Positions 9,701 to 17,943 of a stretch of 64,000 bases of DNA are shown piece by piece. Location: the NCBI RefSeq assembly GCF_014204795.1, contig NZ_JACHMB010000001.1:12428501-12492500 (forward strand). Reading direction: 5' to 3'. This stretch comes from Nonomuraea jabiensis (lineage in GTDB: Bacteria; Actinomycetota; Actinomycetes; Streptosporangiales; Streptosporangiaceae). The translations under genes were made by a program, and so were the position numbers. Every line of letters starts with the position of its first letter. The first letter of the stretch is position 1. The notes beneath the pieces were generated by a model, which made no database searches, was not told the DNA's origin, and worked only from the letters and a program-made list of their open reading frames with translations.

Positions 9701-10452
9701 ACGACGGCCCGCGCCGCGTCGAGCAGCGCCCCCGCCCACCGCAGGGGGTCGTCCTCGGGCAAGAAGGCTGCGTCCAGGTCGTCGCCCGCCGCCTCCTCGA
9801 CCCGCTGGACGGCGAAGTCGACCTCCTGCCGGAGCTCCTGCGCCTCCCGGAAGGCCAGCTTGCGGTGCTCGGCCAGCCACGACTCCGCCTGCGTGAAGAC
9901 CTTGACCGAGAAGAGCCGCTCCAGCAGCTTGCGGCGCTCCTCCCCCTCGGCCCGCAGGAACTTGGCGAAATTGCCCTGAGGCAACATCGCCACCTGGCAG
10001 AACTGGGCGGCGTTCATGCCCAGCAGCCCGCCGATCAGGTCGCCCGCCTCGTCCAGGCGGGTGGTCAGGCCCTGCCACTCCGACCCGCGCCATTCGGAGA
10101 CGACGACCTTGGGCTTCTCCTCGGTGAACCCCGTCCCGCGCAGCTTGGGCCGCTGCCAGGACGGCGAGCGCTGGATGCGGAGTAACCGCCCGCGGATGGA
10201 CACCTCCAGCGTGACCGAGGGCCCGGCCGAGGGCGGGGCGTGGTCGCAGCGGAGGCTGCGGGCGTCGTTGCGCTGCGGGTCGGGCACCTGACCGTAGAGG
10301 CCGAAGCAGAGCGCGTCGAGGATGGTGGTCTTGCCCGCCCCCGTGGGCCCCTGGATCAGGAACAGGCCCGCCTCGGCCAGCGCGTCGAAGTCGACCGTCT
10401 CGGTGCCCGGGAACGACCCGAACGCCGTCAGCGAGAGCCGGTGCGGCCGCAT
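6754..10452 (-). CDS. sbcC: Exonuclease SbcCD, ATPase subunit SbcC
   Basis: SMC-like ATPase of the SbcCD (Rad50-Mre11) nuclease, which opens hairpins and trims blocked DNA ends. Walker A GPTGAGKTT at residues 35-43, a long Ala/Glu/Arg-rich coiled coil split by the zinc hook CAVC at about residue 623, ABC signature LSGGES at about 1130 and Walker B LFVDEGFGTLDED at about 1165. At 1232 aa it is longer than the E. coli protein because of two low-complexity inserts: Ser/Gly/Asp-Gly repeats near residues 355-400 and Gly/Pro/Asp repeats near 780-830, both inside the coiled coil. The ATG directly follows the sbcD stop codon, so the two are cotranslated. Confidence 0.95.
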   Translation of the reverse strand: MRPHRLSLTAFGSFPGTETVDFDALAEAGLFLIQGPTGAGKTTILDALCFGLYGQVPDPQRNDARSLRCDHAPPSAGPSVTLEVSIRGRLLRIQRSPSWQRPKLRGTGFTEEKPKVVVSEWRGSEWQGLTTRLDEAGDLIGGLLGMNAAQFCQVAMLPQGNFAKFLRAEGEERRKLLERLFSVKVFTQAESWLAEHRKLAFREAQELRQEVDFAVQRVEEAAGDDLDAAFLPEDDPLRWAGALLDAARAVVARAGEEHEAAGQAARSARLRFEQAAALADRQRRHAEALTMRRTLDERADERADLQAILDDAARADRVLPLVTAVRQRSEAAAKARALAADALARARPLLARQATSTTEHSPDGPPSDGSFSGGSSSDGSFSDGSSPDGRSPAVSASGGRTVGEPSAAELAALERERQAEIARLSELLTEEARLSVVRRDLLRVEEELAGLVGAGEAVGARLAALPALIEQAESRLAEARMDAARIPAAQAVRDAAAHLIEIDDELARLAAELDALAQREAEVSAAEAELPERIADAAAALAEVQAQAAAIPAAAAGLDAARAALEATHRREALAAELEAAAAAHQALVDHAQTLRERWLDLRQARIDGMAAELARDLSDGRPCAVCGSDHHPDPASPAPSAPSADDEHEAESAHEAALAQREAAERALASLESRHADAVEATGGLDVETAEAQVLGAEQELARLQAVADREPALAAALERVEIERERVRDQAREIAETLAGHRAHHTHLESERTRLLQTALPTADPDPEPARADGPGALAGGPGAVRPDGPGALGGGPESVPLDGPTPGRLDGAAVLARAERELRRLRASADGEPVLAREAAALHRERLELEEERRRVEARLASYRTRHEELSGDAGRLGARLDAARGDDPTLAARLSRLHDEAELLREALEATQAAVAAVDELGRARQAAEEAAAEAGFADVPEAEAAFRSPAERERRAEALRRLDDEHAAVTSVLADPELVAAAAAPAPDLASLGSERDRLEEAHTRLSSARDRAVARAERLAQLHGELADRIERWRPAAERHRLAERMAALASGTSGDNQWSMSLSSYVLGERLRQVVDAANERLDHMSAGRYLLRHDLRKTAGSRGRSGGGLGLRVADGWTGVDRDPATLSGGESFITSLALALGLADVVTAEAGGTELGTLFVDEGFGTLDEDTLDGVLDILDGLRDGGRAVGIVSHVAELRSRITAQLKVTKTRAGSTVSLAGVG

Positions 10453-11562
10453 CTACGCCATCGTCTCCTTCACCCTCGACGCCTCGATCGCCTGTCTTAG
10501 CAGGTCTTCCTCGTCACGTGCGGCAGGCTCGCCGCGTACTTCCCTGACGAAATCGAGGGCCACCTCCGCCTCCGGCCGCCCGCTCAGCCGTACGGGCTGG
10601 GCGGCGGGCGCGGCGCCGACCGGGTCGAAGGACAGGGCGAGGGTGTGGGGGAAGCGGGCGCGCAGCCGGTCCATGGCCGACTTGGGGCGGACGGCGTCGG
10701 TGAGGGTGACGTGCAGCCAGTGGTCCTCGTACGGGGTGTGCCGGGCGGAGGTCAGCAGCTCCTCCAGCTCGCCCCGCAGCCGCCCCACGGGCCGCGGCAC
10801 CGGCGCCGGCACGAAGTCGACCCCCGAGCCGAGCGTGACCAGCCACGAGCCCTTGACGTGGCCGACCTCCGAGAACGAGTACGCCAGCGGCGACCCCGAG
10901 TAACGCACCGTCTCCGACATGCGCTGCCGCCCGTGGAGGTGGCCCAGCGCGACATAGGACACCCCGTCGAAGGCCGACAGGGGAACGTGGGCCACCCCGC
11001 CCACGCTGATGTCGCGCTCGCTGTCGCTGGCCTGGCCCCCGACGACGAAGCAGTGCGACAGCACCACCGAGGCGCGGTGGCGGGCGGCGTCGGCCCTGAT
11101 GCGGTCCATCGCGTACGTGATGGCGGCCGTGTGGCTCCGGTCGGGCAGCTCCCAGGCGTGGCGGACCAGCTCGGGCTCCAGGTAGGGGATGCCGTAGAAG
11201 GCCACACCGTCGATCAGCACCGGCTCCCAGGAGAGGTCGGGCGAGGTGCGCACGTGCACCCCGGCGGCCTCGAAGAGGGCCGAGCCGAAGCGCAGCCGCA
11301 GCGCCGAGTCGTGGTTGCCGCTGATCAGCACCACCCGCGCCCCCGCCGCGCGCAGCCGCCCGAGCGCCGAGTCCAGCAGCGCGACCGCGTCGACCGGCGG
11401 CAGCGCCCGGTCGTAGACGTCGCCCGCGACCGCGACGACGTCGACCTGCTCCGCCCGGACCGTCTCCACCAGGTGGTCGACGAACGCCTCCTGCGCCGAG
11501 AGCAGGCTCTCGCGATGGAACGACCGCCCCAGATGCCAGTCCGAGGTGTGCAGGATCCGCAT
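10453..11562 (-). CDS. sbcD: Exonuclease SbcCD, nuclease subunit SbcD
   Basis: Mre11-type manganese phosphoesterase, 369 aa, partner of SbcC. Metal-binding motifs appear in order: TSDWHLGR (Asp8, His10), AGDVYDR, SGNHDS, SHCFV and GHLHGRQ. Length and order match the family. It is the first gene of a two-gene operon; its TAG abuts the sbcC ATG with no gap. The upstream gap of about 107 bp to the divergent hydrolase gene must hold the promoters of both. Confidence 0.95.
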   Translation of the reverse strand: MRILHTSDWHLGRSFHRESLLSAQEAFVDHLVETVRAEQVDVVAVAGDVYDRALPPVDAVALLDSALGRLRAAGARVVLISGNHDSALRLRFGSALFEAAGVHVRTSPDLSWEPVLIDGVAFYGIPYLEPELVRHAWELPDRSHTAAITYAMDRIRADAARHRASVVLSHCFVVGGQASDSERDISVGGVAHVPLSAFDGVSYVALGHLHGRQRMSETVRYSGSPLAYSFSEVGHVKGSWLVTLGSGVDFVPAPVPRPVGRLRGELEELLTSARHTPYEDHWLHVTLTDAVRPKSAMDRLRARFPHTLALSFDPVGAAPAAQPVRLSGRPEAEVALDFVREVRGEPAARDEEDLLRQAIEASRVKETMA

Positions 11563-11669
11563 GTCGCAGGAAGCTAACAGCTCTCACCGACAAATGTGGC
11601 CTCATCTGTCCCGCAGGCCGGGAGTAGTCTAGAAGATCGGCGGGCAAACCAACGCACATGGGGAGGCCG

Positions 11670-13163
11670 ATGCGCACTGGCCGTGGCACCTTGAGCGTCG
11701 CCGCCGGTCTGGTGCTGGTGGCTCTCGCGACGGTCGGATACGTGCTGCCGCCCGCGTTCGATCCGCCACCGCTCAAGGTCGATCCAGCCTTCCAGACGAT
11801 CCCGGCGCAGCCCGCGAGCGAGCTGCGGCCGGTGGTGGCGGTCGATTCCGTCCGCAGGGAGGAGATCTCCGTCTCGGCGGAGGGCCAGCGCCTGGACGGG
11901 ACGCTCCGGCTGCCGATGACGCCTGGGCGGCACCCGGCGATGGTGTTCGTGTCGGGGTCGGGCAACGGGTCGCGGACGGAGTTCACGCCGCAGGCGGAGT
12001 TCCTGGCCAAGGCGGGCGTGGTGACGATCGCGTTCGACAAGCGCACGGTCGGCTACAACTTCCGCCAGCGGGACTTCTCGCTGCTCGCCGACGACGCCCT
12101 GCGCATGGTGGAGCTCCTGCGGACGCGCCCGGAGGTCGATCCGGCGCGCATCGGCCTGTGGGGGGTCAGCGAGGGCGGCTGGGTGGTGCCGATCGCCGCG
12201 GCGAAGAGCACGGCGGTGGGGTTCGTGATCCTGGTGTCGTCCCCGAACGTCTCCCCGCTGCGCCAGGTCGCCTGGGCGCTGAACGAGCAGCTGCTCCGGC
12301 TGCGGGCCCCGATCGGCGCGCGTGACCTGCTGACCAGGGCCATGGGCGGGGTCGGCTTCAACTTCCTCAGATATGACGCGCTGCCGGCGTTAAGCGGGAT
12401 CAAACAGCCGGTCCTGGCCTTCTACGGCACCACCGACCCCTCGATCCCGTTCGTCGAGTCCACGCAGGCGCTCATCAAGGGCATGAACCGAGCGGGCAAC
12501 GACGACTACACGATCCGCTTCATGGCCATGGGCGACCACGCCATGCGGGTGAGCGGCGGCCCGTTCACCAAGGGCTACCTCGAGACCATGGCCAACTGGA
12601 TCACCGGCCTGCCCGGCACCGCGCGGCCCGCCCTGCACATGGCGGGCGCCACGCCGGTGCAGCGGTTCGAGGCCAGCGACGTGCCGGCCGCCCCCTGGTA
12701 CGCGGGCGGCACGATGCTCGGGCTGACGATCTGCCTGGCCGCCGTCGGCTACGTGGCGGGCCCCATCGCGGCCATGGTCGTACGCCTGCGCGGCCGCCCC
12801 CTCGTCCCCGCCGAGACCAACGCCAGGCTGTGGCCCCCGATCAGGCGCCGGCTCAGCCGGATGGTCTGGACGGGCGTGGGCCTGCTGGCCTCGGTGATCG
12901 CGTTCATCATCCTGCTGGTGCTGTTCTCGGTCAACCAGGCGGGCGCCTGGCCGGCCGTGCTGGCCGGCTGGCTGATCGTGCGGCTCCTGGCGGCGCTCAT
13001 GCTGATCCAGGAGGTGACGGCCGTGGCGGCGTTCGTGTCGGCCCTGCGCGAGGGCATGCGGCCCGGCCGCTGGCAGCACGTGGCGGTCGCCGGCGTGCTG
13101 GGCGGCACGGGACTGCTGCTGGTGGCGGCGGCCTACTACGGGCTGTTCTCCTTCCCCTGGTAG
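11670..13163 (+). CDS. Membrane alpha/beta hydrolase with C-terminal transmembrane domain
   Basis: About 497 aa. An N-terminal signal-anchor helix is followed by an exported alpha/beta-hydrolase domain: oxyanion region FVSGSGNG, nucleophile elbow GVSEGGW, Asp in YGTTDPSIP and His in MGDHAMR. After about residue 345 come four hydrophobic segments (MLGLTICLAAVGYVAG and others) that form a membrane domain. The hydrolase part resembles dienelactone hydrolase/BAAT-type enzymes; the substrate is unknown. The start chosen is the ATG at 11670, since GGGGAGG precedes it by the right distance; the ATG at 11658 would overlap that site. Confidence 0.75.
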   Translation: MRTGRGTLSVAAGLVLVALATVGYVLPPAFDPPPLKVDPAFQTIPAQPASELRPVVAVDSVRREEISVSAEGQRLDGTLRLPMTPGRHPAMVFVSGSGNGSRTEFTPQAEFLAKAGVVTIAFDKRTVGYNFRQRDFSLLADDALRMVELLRTRPEVDPARIGLWGVSEGGWVVPIAAAKSTAVGFVILVSSPNVSPLRQVAWALNEQLLRLRAPIGARDLLTRAMGGVGFNFLRYDALPALSGIKQPVLAFYGTTDPSIPFVESTQALIKGMNRAGNDDYTIRFMAMGDHAMRVSGGPFTKGYLETMANWITGLPGTARPALHMAGATPVQRFEASDVPAAPWYAGGTMLGLTICLAAVGYVAGPIAAMVVRLRGRPLVPAETNARLWPPIRRRLSRMVWTGVGLLASVIAFIILLVLFSVNQAGAWPAVLAGWLIVRLLAALMLIQEVTAVAAFVSALREGMRPGRWQHVAVAGVLGGTGLLLVAAAYYGLFSFPW

Positions 13164-13192
13164 ACCCCCTGGTAGACGCGGGCGCCGGCCCG

Positions 13193-14119
13193 CTACCCGT
13201 CCTGGCCGGCCGGCTGCGGCGCGAGATAGGCGTCCATCCAGCGGTCCAGCTCGGCGAAGACCTGCTTGCGCGCCGGCTCGGCCGACAGCACCAGGTCGTG
13301 CAGGCCGTCCGGGATGCGCACGCAGGTGACGTGCGGGCCGAGCGAGGTGGACCAGCGGGCGATGTGCCGGGGATCGAGCACGATGTCGGCCGAGCGGGCC
13401 TCGGGGACGAGGTCGCGTACCCGCAGCCCGTTGGCGGAGGCCAGCACGAGGACCGGCACGTCCACCGCGAGTCCCGCGTGCAGCCGCCGCTGCGCCCGGC
13501 GGATGGCGGCCAGCCACATGGCGTGCACGGAGAAGCCGCCCAGCGGCTTGAGCTCCAGGTCGTAGTCCCACTCTCCGCCCGCGCTGCGGTGCAGCGTCTG
13601 CCCGTAGACGGTGCTGACCCCCAGCGGGAGCGCCCACCGCGTGTACGACAGGGGCGTCTTGAACAGGTCGGCGGCCAGGCGCAGCGGGGCGGGCACGTTC
13701 AGGTCGAAGAACGGGCTGTTGAGCACCATCCCCTGCACCAGCCCCCGCCCGCGGACCCGGTCGGCCCACAGGGAGGCGACCAGGCCGCCGGTCGAGTGGG
13801 CGTTGATCGTCAGCTCGTCGTGGTCCTGCCTGACGATGCGGACGGCCTCGTCGATCTCGGGGAAGTAGTCGGTGACGCTCCTGATCAGGCCCCTGGTCTG
13901 GTGCGGCAGCAGCGAACGCCCGTATTTGCGCAGGTCGAGAGCGTAGAAGTCGATGCCGCGCTGGACGTAGTGGTCGGCGAGGTGGTCCTGGAAGAAGTAG
14001 TCGGTGAACCCGTGCAGGTAGAGCACCGCCCTGCGGGATCCCGTCTTCCTGGAGACCAGCGTCGCGACGACCTCGCCCTCGAAGTCGTCCGGCATCTGCA
14101 GCACGGTGATCTCGTACAT
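13193..14119 (-). CDS. Alpha/beta hydrolase (serine hydrolase, lysophospholipase-like)
   Basis: Cytosolic alpha/beta hydrolase of about 308 aa. LYLHGFTDYFFQ gives the oxyanion loop, NAHSTGGLVAS the nucleophile elbow (Ser in H-S-T-G-G), DIVLDP lies in the region of the acid, and GLHDLVLS gives the histidine. The size and the lid-like region in the middle fit the lysophospholipase/monoglyceride lipase group. MYEITVLQMPDD is taken as the start; an in-frame ATG at 14131 and an even longer frame to 14212 also exist, none with a clear ribosome-binding site. It is convergent with the membrane hydrolase (29-bp gap). Confidence 0.75.
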   Translation of the reverse strand: MYEITVLQMPDDFEGEVVATLVSRKTGSRRAVLYLHGFTDYFFQDHLADHYVQRGIDFYALDLRKYGRSLLPHQTRGLIRSVTDYFPEIDEAVRIVRQDHDELTINAHSTGGLVASLWADRVRGRGLVQGMVLNSPFFDLNVPAPLRLAADLFKTPLSYTRWALPLGVSTVYGQTLHRSAGGEWDYDLELKPLGGFSVHAMWLAAIRRAQRRLHAGLAVDVPVLVLASANGLRVRDLVPEARSADIVLDPRHIARWSTSLGPHVTCVRIPDGLHDLVLSAEPARKQVFAELDRWMDAYLAPQPAGQDG

Positions 14120-14194
14120 GCTAGACACCATAAGGATTGTCCGGCCATGACGGGACACCGGCCGGCAGACCGCGCATCGCAAAGTTGACTTCGT

Positions 14195-14221
14195 CTCCCG
14201 CCTAAAGGCCAAAGGCGGGAG
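14195..14221 (-). other. Right-end hairpin of the IS605-type element (part of putative reRNA)
   Basis: Perfect 9-bp stem, CTCCCGCCT and AGGCGGGAG, with a 9-nt loop, overlapping the TAG stop of tnpB. Subterminal hairpins at the right end are a hallmark of IS200/IS605 elements, and the right end is where the guide-carrying omega/reRNA is made. The bases just beyond the right end (14165-14184, read on the minus strand) would then be the guide. Confidence 0.55.
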
Positions 14222-15295
14222 TTCCGGCCCTCGCGGGCTGGGTTTCCTGCTTCACAGCCGACCGCACCCGGCGAGACCCGGAATGTCTTACATCGGCTCC
14301 ACAGGCCGTCACCGCTCGACCAGCGGCCAGGATGTTCTTCGCCGCGTTGACATCCCGGTCGTGCCAGGTGCGGCAAGCAGGGCACCTCCAGTGCCTCACG
14401 CCAAGCTTCAACTCGACGAGCAGATGCCCACAGCAGCTGCAGGTCTTGGACGATGGGTACCAGCGGTCGATCACGATCAGCCGACGGCCGTACGCGGCGG
14501 TCTTGTATTCGAGCTGACGACGGAACTCGCCCCACCCGCAGTCTGAGATCACCCGCGCCAAGGAACGGTTGCGGACCATGTTCGTCACGGCGAGGTCTTC
14601 GACCACTATCACGTCGTTGTCGCGGACCAACCGCGTGGTGGTCTTGTGCAGGAAGTCGGAACGGGCGTCACGGACCTCGGTGTGCGCGCGAGCGACCTTC
14701 AGCTTGGCCCTGGCCCGGTTGGCCGACCCAGGCTGCTTGCGCGCCATGCGCCGCTGGTAACGGGCCAGGTTACGAGCCTTACGTTCAAGATGACGCGGGT
14801 TGGCGATCCGCTCGCCGCCGGAGGTCACGGCGAAGTCGCGCACGCCAAGATCCACGCCGACCGCTTCACCGGTCGGGGGAAGCCGCATGCCTTTGTCGTC
14901 GGCCTCGACGGACAGGGAGATGTACCAGCGACCGTCTGGAGCACGAGATATGGTCACGGTCGTCGCCTCGATCGAGGCGGGGTCGATGCCGGGCCAGGAC
15001 CAGACGAACTCCAGCGGGCCCTCCATCTTCCCCAGATGCAGCCGTCCGTCCTTCCAGCGGAATGCCGAGCGGGTGTAGGTAGCCGACTGACGGCCGTGCC
15101 GAGACTTGAAGCGGGGGTATTTGGCGCGCCCGGCGAAGAAGTTCGCAAACGCGGTGTACTGATGGCGCAGGGCCTGCTGCAGGGGCACCGACGACACCTC
15201 AGGCGTACACACCCGAAGGTGCCGTTCAGCAGCGCAGCCTGTTCGGGGGTGGGGTAAGCCCGCGCGCCTTGTAAGCCGTACGCACGTTCGAATAT
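14202..15295 (-). pseudogene. tnpB: TnpB RNA-guided nuclease, internally deleted near the N-terminus
   Basis: The open part, codon 1 at 15212, keeps the full RuvC and zinc-finger region: first Asp in GVDLGV (residue 121), Glu in IVVEDLAV (205), zinc cysteines CSCC and CPAC (258-280) and last Asp in HDRDVNAAKN (287). The true N-terminus is upstream in another frame: ERAYGLQGARAYPTPEQ and LLNGTFGCVR at about 15215-15290. The roughly 40 residues that normally link FGCVR to EVSSVPLQQ are missing, with a frame change at the junction near 15205-15215. The expected start codon position reads ATA. So the nuclease core is intact, but the N-terminal wedge part needed for guide RNA and TAM binding is damaged. 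Confidence 0.85.
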
Positions 15296-15302
15296 TGGCT
15301 GA

Positions 15303-15443
15303 TCAAGGCCCCGCCATGCCACCAGAGGTCTTGGCAAAGGTGAAGGCGTTCAGCCGCTCCGGGCGGTTCAATGTGACGGTGGCGATCCGGTCGGCGACTT
15401 CGTACTCGATCTCGGTGAAGTCTGTTCGGCTACTGATGTTCAT
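15303..15443 (-). pseudogene. N-terminal fragment of an enoyl-CoA hydratase (crotonase)
   Basis: A 46-codon reading frame beginning ATG-AAC with GGAGG adjacent. The segment VADRIATVTLNRPERLNAFT is the typical N-terminal strand and turn of the crotonase family. After NAFT the match ends and a TGA follows, where the IS605-type element begins. The rest of the gene is not in the window. It appears to be a remnant left by the insertion or by a linked deletion. Confidence 0.7.
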
Positions 15444-15533
15444 CCTCCGATAAAGACATATTTCGTATTAAGTGCGTAGGCTGCCGCCTCTGTAAGAGGC
15501 CTATGGGTGGTAATTCGGGGAAACGGGGAAGGC

Positions 15534-16979
15534 GTGCGGCAGGCAAAGGAACCCTCGAGCGCCGGAGCGGTTCTCGGATGGCTGGCGCTGGCGGCGCTGG
15601 CGCCCGGGGCGGCCCATCTGCGCGCCGGTTGGCGCAGGACCGGCCTCGCCCTGATCTCCTGCTACATCGTCGGTCTCCTGGCGCTGGTCGCGTTCGCGCT
15701 GACGACCGACAACCTGGTGGGCACGCTCATCGAGCGGATGACGACGATCATCGTGAGCGCCGCCGTGCTGGGCGTGGCCTGGTTCGCCGTGATCGTGCAC
15801 TCGTTCATCGTGCTGCGGCCGGGGCGGCTGCCACAAGGCGGGCAGATCGTCACCGGGACGCTGGCGGGGCTCCTCGCCGTCGCGGTGGTGCTCCCGTTCG
15901 GCGTGATCACGCAGTACGTGTGGACCTTGCAGAGCACGGTCAACGACATCTTCCAGGAGACCCCGTCCGACTCCCCGTCGTCCGGCGCCGCCGCGGAGCG
16001 GCCGGAGGACCCGTGGGCGGGGCGGGAGCGGGTCAACATCCTGCTCCTGGGCGGTGACGCCGACGACAACCGGATCGGCGTCCGCACCGACAGCATGAAC
16101 CTGGCCAGCGTCGACGTGAAGACCGGCAACACCGTGCTGTTCAGCCTGCCGCGCAACCTGGAGAACGTGCGCTTCCGCCCCGGCACGCCGATGGCCCAGC
16201 ACTTCCCCAACGGCTTCCGCCTCCCGCCCGACCCCGGCGGCGGGCGCAGCGACCTGCTCAACAGCGTCTGGGAGTACGCCGACGCGCACCCGGAGATCTT
16301 CGGCGGCAAGCAGCACCAGGGCCCCCGGGTGCTGATGGACACGATCGGCTACACCCTCGGGGTCAAGGTCGACTGGTACGCCCTGGTCAACATGTGGGGC
16401 TTCGCCCGGCTCATCGACGCCATCGGCGGCATCACGATCACCGTCGAGAAGGACGTGGTGTTCGGCAAGTACAACGAGGGCCTGGTCAAGGCCGGCACGC
16501 GCAAGCTCAAGGGCGCCGACGCCATGTGGTACGCCCGCTCGCGCACGTTCAGCGACGACTACACCCGCATGCGCCGCCAGCGCTGCGTGCTCGGCGCGCT
16601 GCTCACCCAGGCGGACCCGGCGACCGTGCTGGCCCGGTTCAACCGGATCGCGCTGGCCACCAAGGAGCTGATCAGGACCGACATCCCGCGCGGGATGCTC
16701 AAGAACCTGGTGCCGCTGGCGCTGAAGGTCAAGAACGCCAAGGTGACGAGCGTGCAGTTCGTGCCGCCGCTGATCAGCACCGGCTATCCCGACTGGGAGA
16801 AGATCCGCACCATCGCGGCCAAGGCGATGCGGGACTCGGGCGAGAACAAGCCGCCCGTCGCCGCCACCGCCTCTTCCGGCCCTTCTCCCAAGAAGACGGC
16901 GGCCGCCAAGAAGGCCGCCCAGAAGCCCGGCCAGAGCCCGGCGAAGGGCATCACGGACGGCTGCGACGGCTCTCTCTGA
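15534..16979 (+). CDS. LytR-CpsA-Psr (LCP) family cell-wall ligase
   Basis: LCP proteins attach teichoic acids, arabinogalactan or other glycopolymers to peptidoglycan outside the membrane. Here about three hydrophobic segments (roughly residues 10-120) are followed by an extracellular LCP domain beginning VNILLLGGDAD, with RTDSMNLASVD, LPRN and the polyprenyl-binding arginines of WYARSR and RMRRQR. A Lys/Pro/Ala-rich tail closes the 481-aa protein. GTG at 15534 is preferred because GGGGAAGG precedes it; an in-frame GTG at 15507 is possible. More than one TM segment is unusual, since most LCP proteins have a single N-terminal anchor. Confidence 0.85.
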   Translation: MRQAKEPSSAGAVLGWLALAALAPGAAHLRAGWRRTGLALISCYIVGLLALVAFALTTDNLVGTLIERMTTIIVSAAVLGVAWFAVIVHSFIVLRPGRLPQGGQIVTGTLAGLLAVAVVLPFGVITQYVWTLQSTVNDIFQETPSDSPSSGAAAERPEDPWAGRERVNILLLGGDADDNRIGVRTDSMNLASVDVKTGNTVLFSLPRNLENVRFRPGTPMAQHFPNGFRLPPDPGGGRSDLLNSVWEYADAHPEIFGGKQHQGPRVLMDTIGYTLGVKVDWYALVNMWGFARLIDAIGGITITVEKDVVFGKYNEGLVKAGTRKLKGADAMWYARSRTFSDDYTRMRRQRCVLGALLTQADPATVLARFNRIALATKELIRTDIPRGMLKNLVPLALKVKNAKVTSVQFVPPLISTGYPDWEKIRTIAAKAMRDSGENKPPVAATASSGPSPKKTAAAKKAAQKPGQSPAKGITDGCDGSL

Positions 16980-16998
16980 CCCGAAAGCGTCCCGCGGC

Positions 16999-17943
16999 CT
17001 ACCCGCGGGCGACGATCCGGCCCACGGGGATCCCGCCGCCCAGCACGTCCACCTGCTCGAACGCCGCCGCCGTCGTGACGTCGCAGCCCATGCGCCGCAG
17101 GACCGCCAGGGCGACGGCCGTGGTGGCGCGCGGGCTGCCGTCGATGACCTTGACCGCCACCGAGTGGCCCGACTCCAGGGCCACCACCAGCACGCCCTCC
17201 GCGCCACCCTTGGCCACGGCGCCGGGCAGCGCCCGCATCAGCTCGGTGTTCTGGTGCCCGGTCCCGCCCACGTACTCGGGGTGCTCGCGCATGGCGTCGG
17301 CGACCTGGTGGGGCGCGCTGCCCGGCGCGGCCAGCACCAGGCCCTGCACGGCCCGCGCCAGCCCGGTCAGCGACAGGCCGAACAGCGGCGCGCCGCAGCC
17401 GTCCACCGCCACGTGCGCGGCCTTCTCCCCCGCCAGCTCCTCGGTGACCGAACGGACCTGGAGCTGCAGGGGGTGGCCGGCCGACAGGTAGCCGGGCACG
17501 TCCCAGTCGTTGGCCACGGCGGCGGCGAGCATGGCGGCGTGCTTGCCGGAGCAGTTCATGCGCTCGCGGGACTGCTCGGCGCCCTGCCTGATGAGCCCGT
17601 ACATGGTGAGGGCGTCCTCCGGCCACGACGGCGGGCACGCCAGCGCGCCGAAGTCCAGGCCGTAGTCGTCGAGGATCTCGCGGACCAGCTCCACGTGGAA
17701 GTCCTCGCCCGTGTGGCTGCCCGCCGCGATGGCCAGCCGCGGCCCCGCCAGCGCCGCGCCGGCGGTGAGGCAGGCCAGCGCCTGGAACGGCTTGGCGGAC
17801 GAGCGCGGCAGCACCGGCTCGTCCACCTTCCCGAGGACCACCTCGGGACGCCCGGACGGGTCCAGGCCGACGGCGCTGCCGTAATGGACGCTCTCCACGA
17901 ATCCGGAGCGGATCACCTCGGCGAGCACGGCGTAATCAGGCAC
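16999..17943 (-). CDS. L-asparaginase II (AnsA-like)
   Basis: Hydrolyses L-asparagine to aspartate and ammonia. It belongs to the family of the Rhizobium etli type enzymes, not the bacterial type I/II fold. Family marks: RSSAKPFQA, IAAGSHTGED, MNCSGKHAAML (nucleophile region with Ser and Lys) and VDGCGAPLF. 314 aa is the normal length. GGAGGAGG precedes the GTG start, which overlaps the end of the upstream permease gene by 8 bp. It is the last gene of a four-gene operon with a glutamate/aspartate-type ABC importer, so uptake and deamidation are probably coupled. Confidence 0.85.
   Translation of the reverse strand: MPDYAVLAEVIRSGFVESVHYGSAVGLDPSGRPEVVLGKVDEPVLPRSSAKPFQALACLTAGAALAGPRLAIAAGSHTGEDFHVELVREILDDYGLDFGALACPPSWPEDALTMYGLIRQGAEQSRERMNCSGKHAAMLAAAVANDWDVPGYLSAGHPLQLQVRSVTEELAGEKAAHVAVDGCGAPLFGLSLTGLARAVQGLVLAAPGSAPHQVADAMREHPEYVGGTGHQNTELMRALPGAVAKGGAEGVLVVALESGHSVAVKVIDGSPRATTAVALAVLRRMGCDVTTAAAFEQVDVLGGGIPVGRIVARG

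Larger units (their letters stand above)
14185..15301 (-). mobile_element. IS200/IS605-family element, TnpB only
   Basis: Element of about 1.1 kb without a TnpA (Y1 transposase) gene. On the minus strand the left side is directly preceded by TTGAT (15302-15306), the target/TAM pentamer known for ISDra2. The right side has a 9-bp hairpin over the tnpB stop codon and then TCAA (14185-14188), the form of the right cleavage site in IS605-type elements. The ends are inferred from these motifs, not from a database match. Without TnpA and with a damaged tnpB it cannot move by itself. Confidence 0.6.

Noticed and set aside
7150..9979. Plus-strand frames of 695 and 933 codons opposite sbcC
   Set aside because: Low-complexity antisense shadows of the SbcC coiled coil with no domain.
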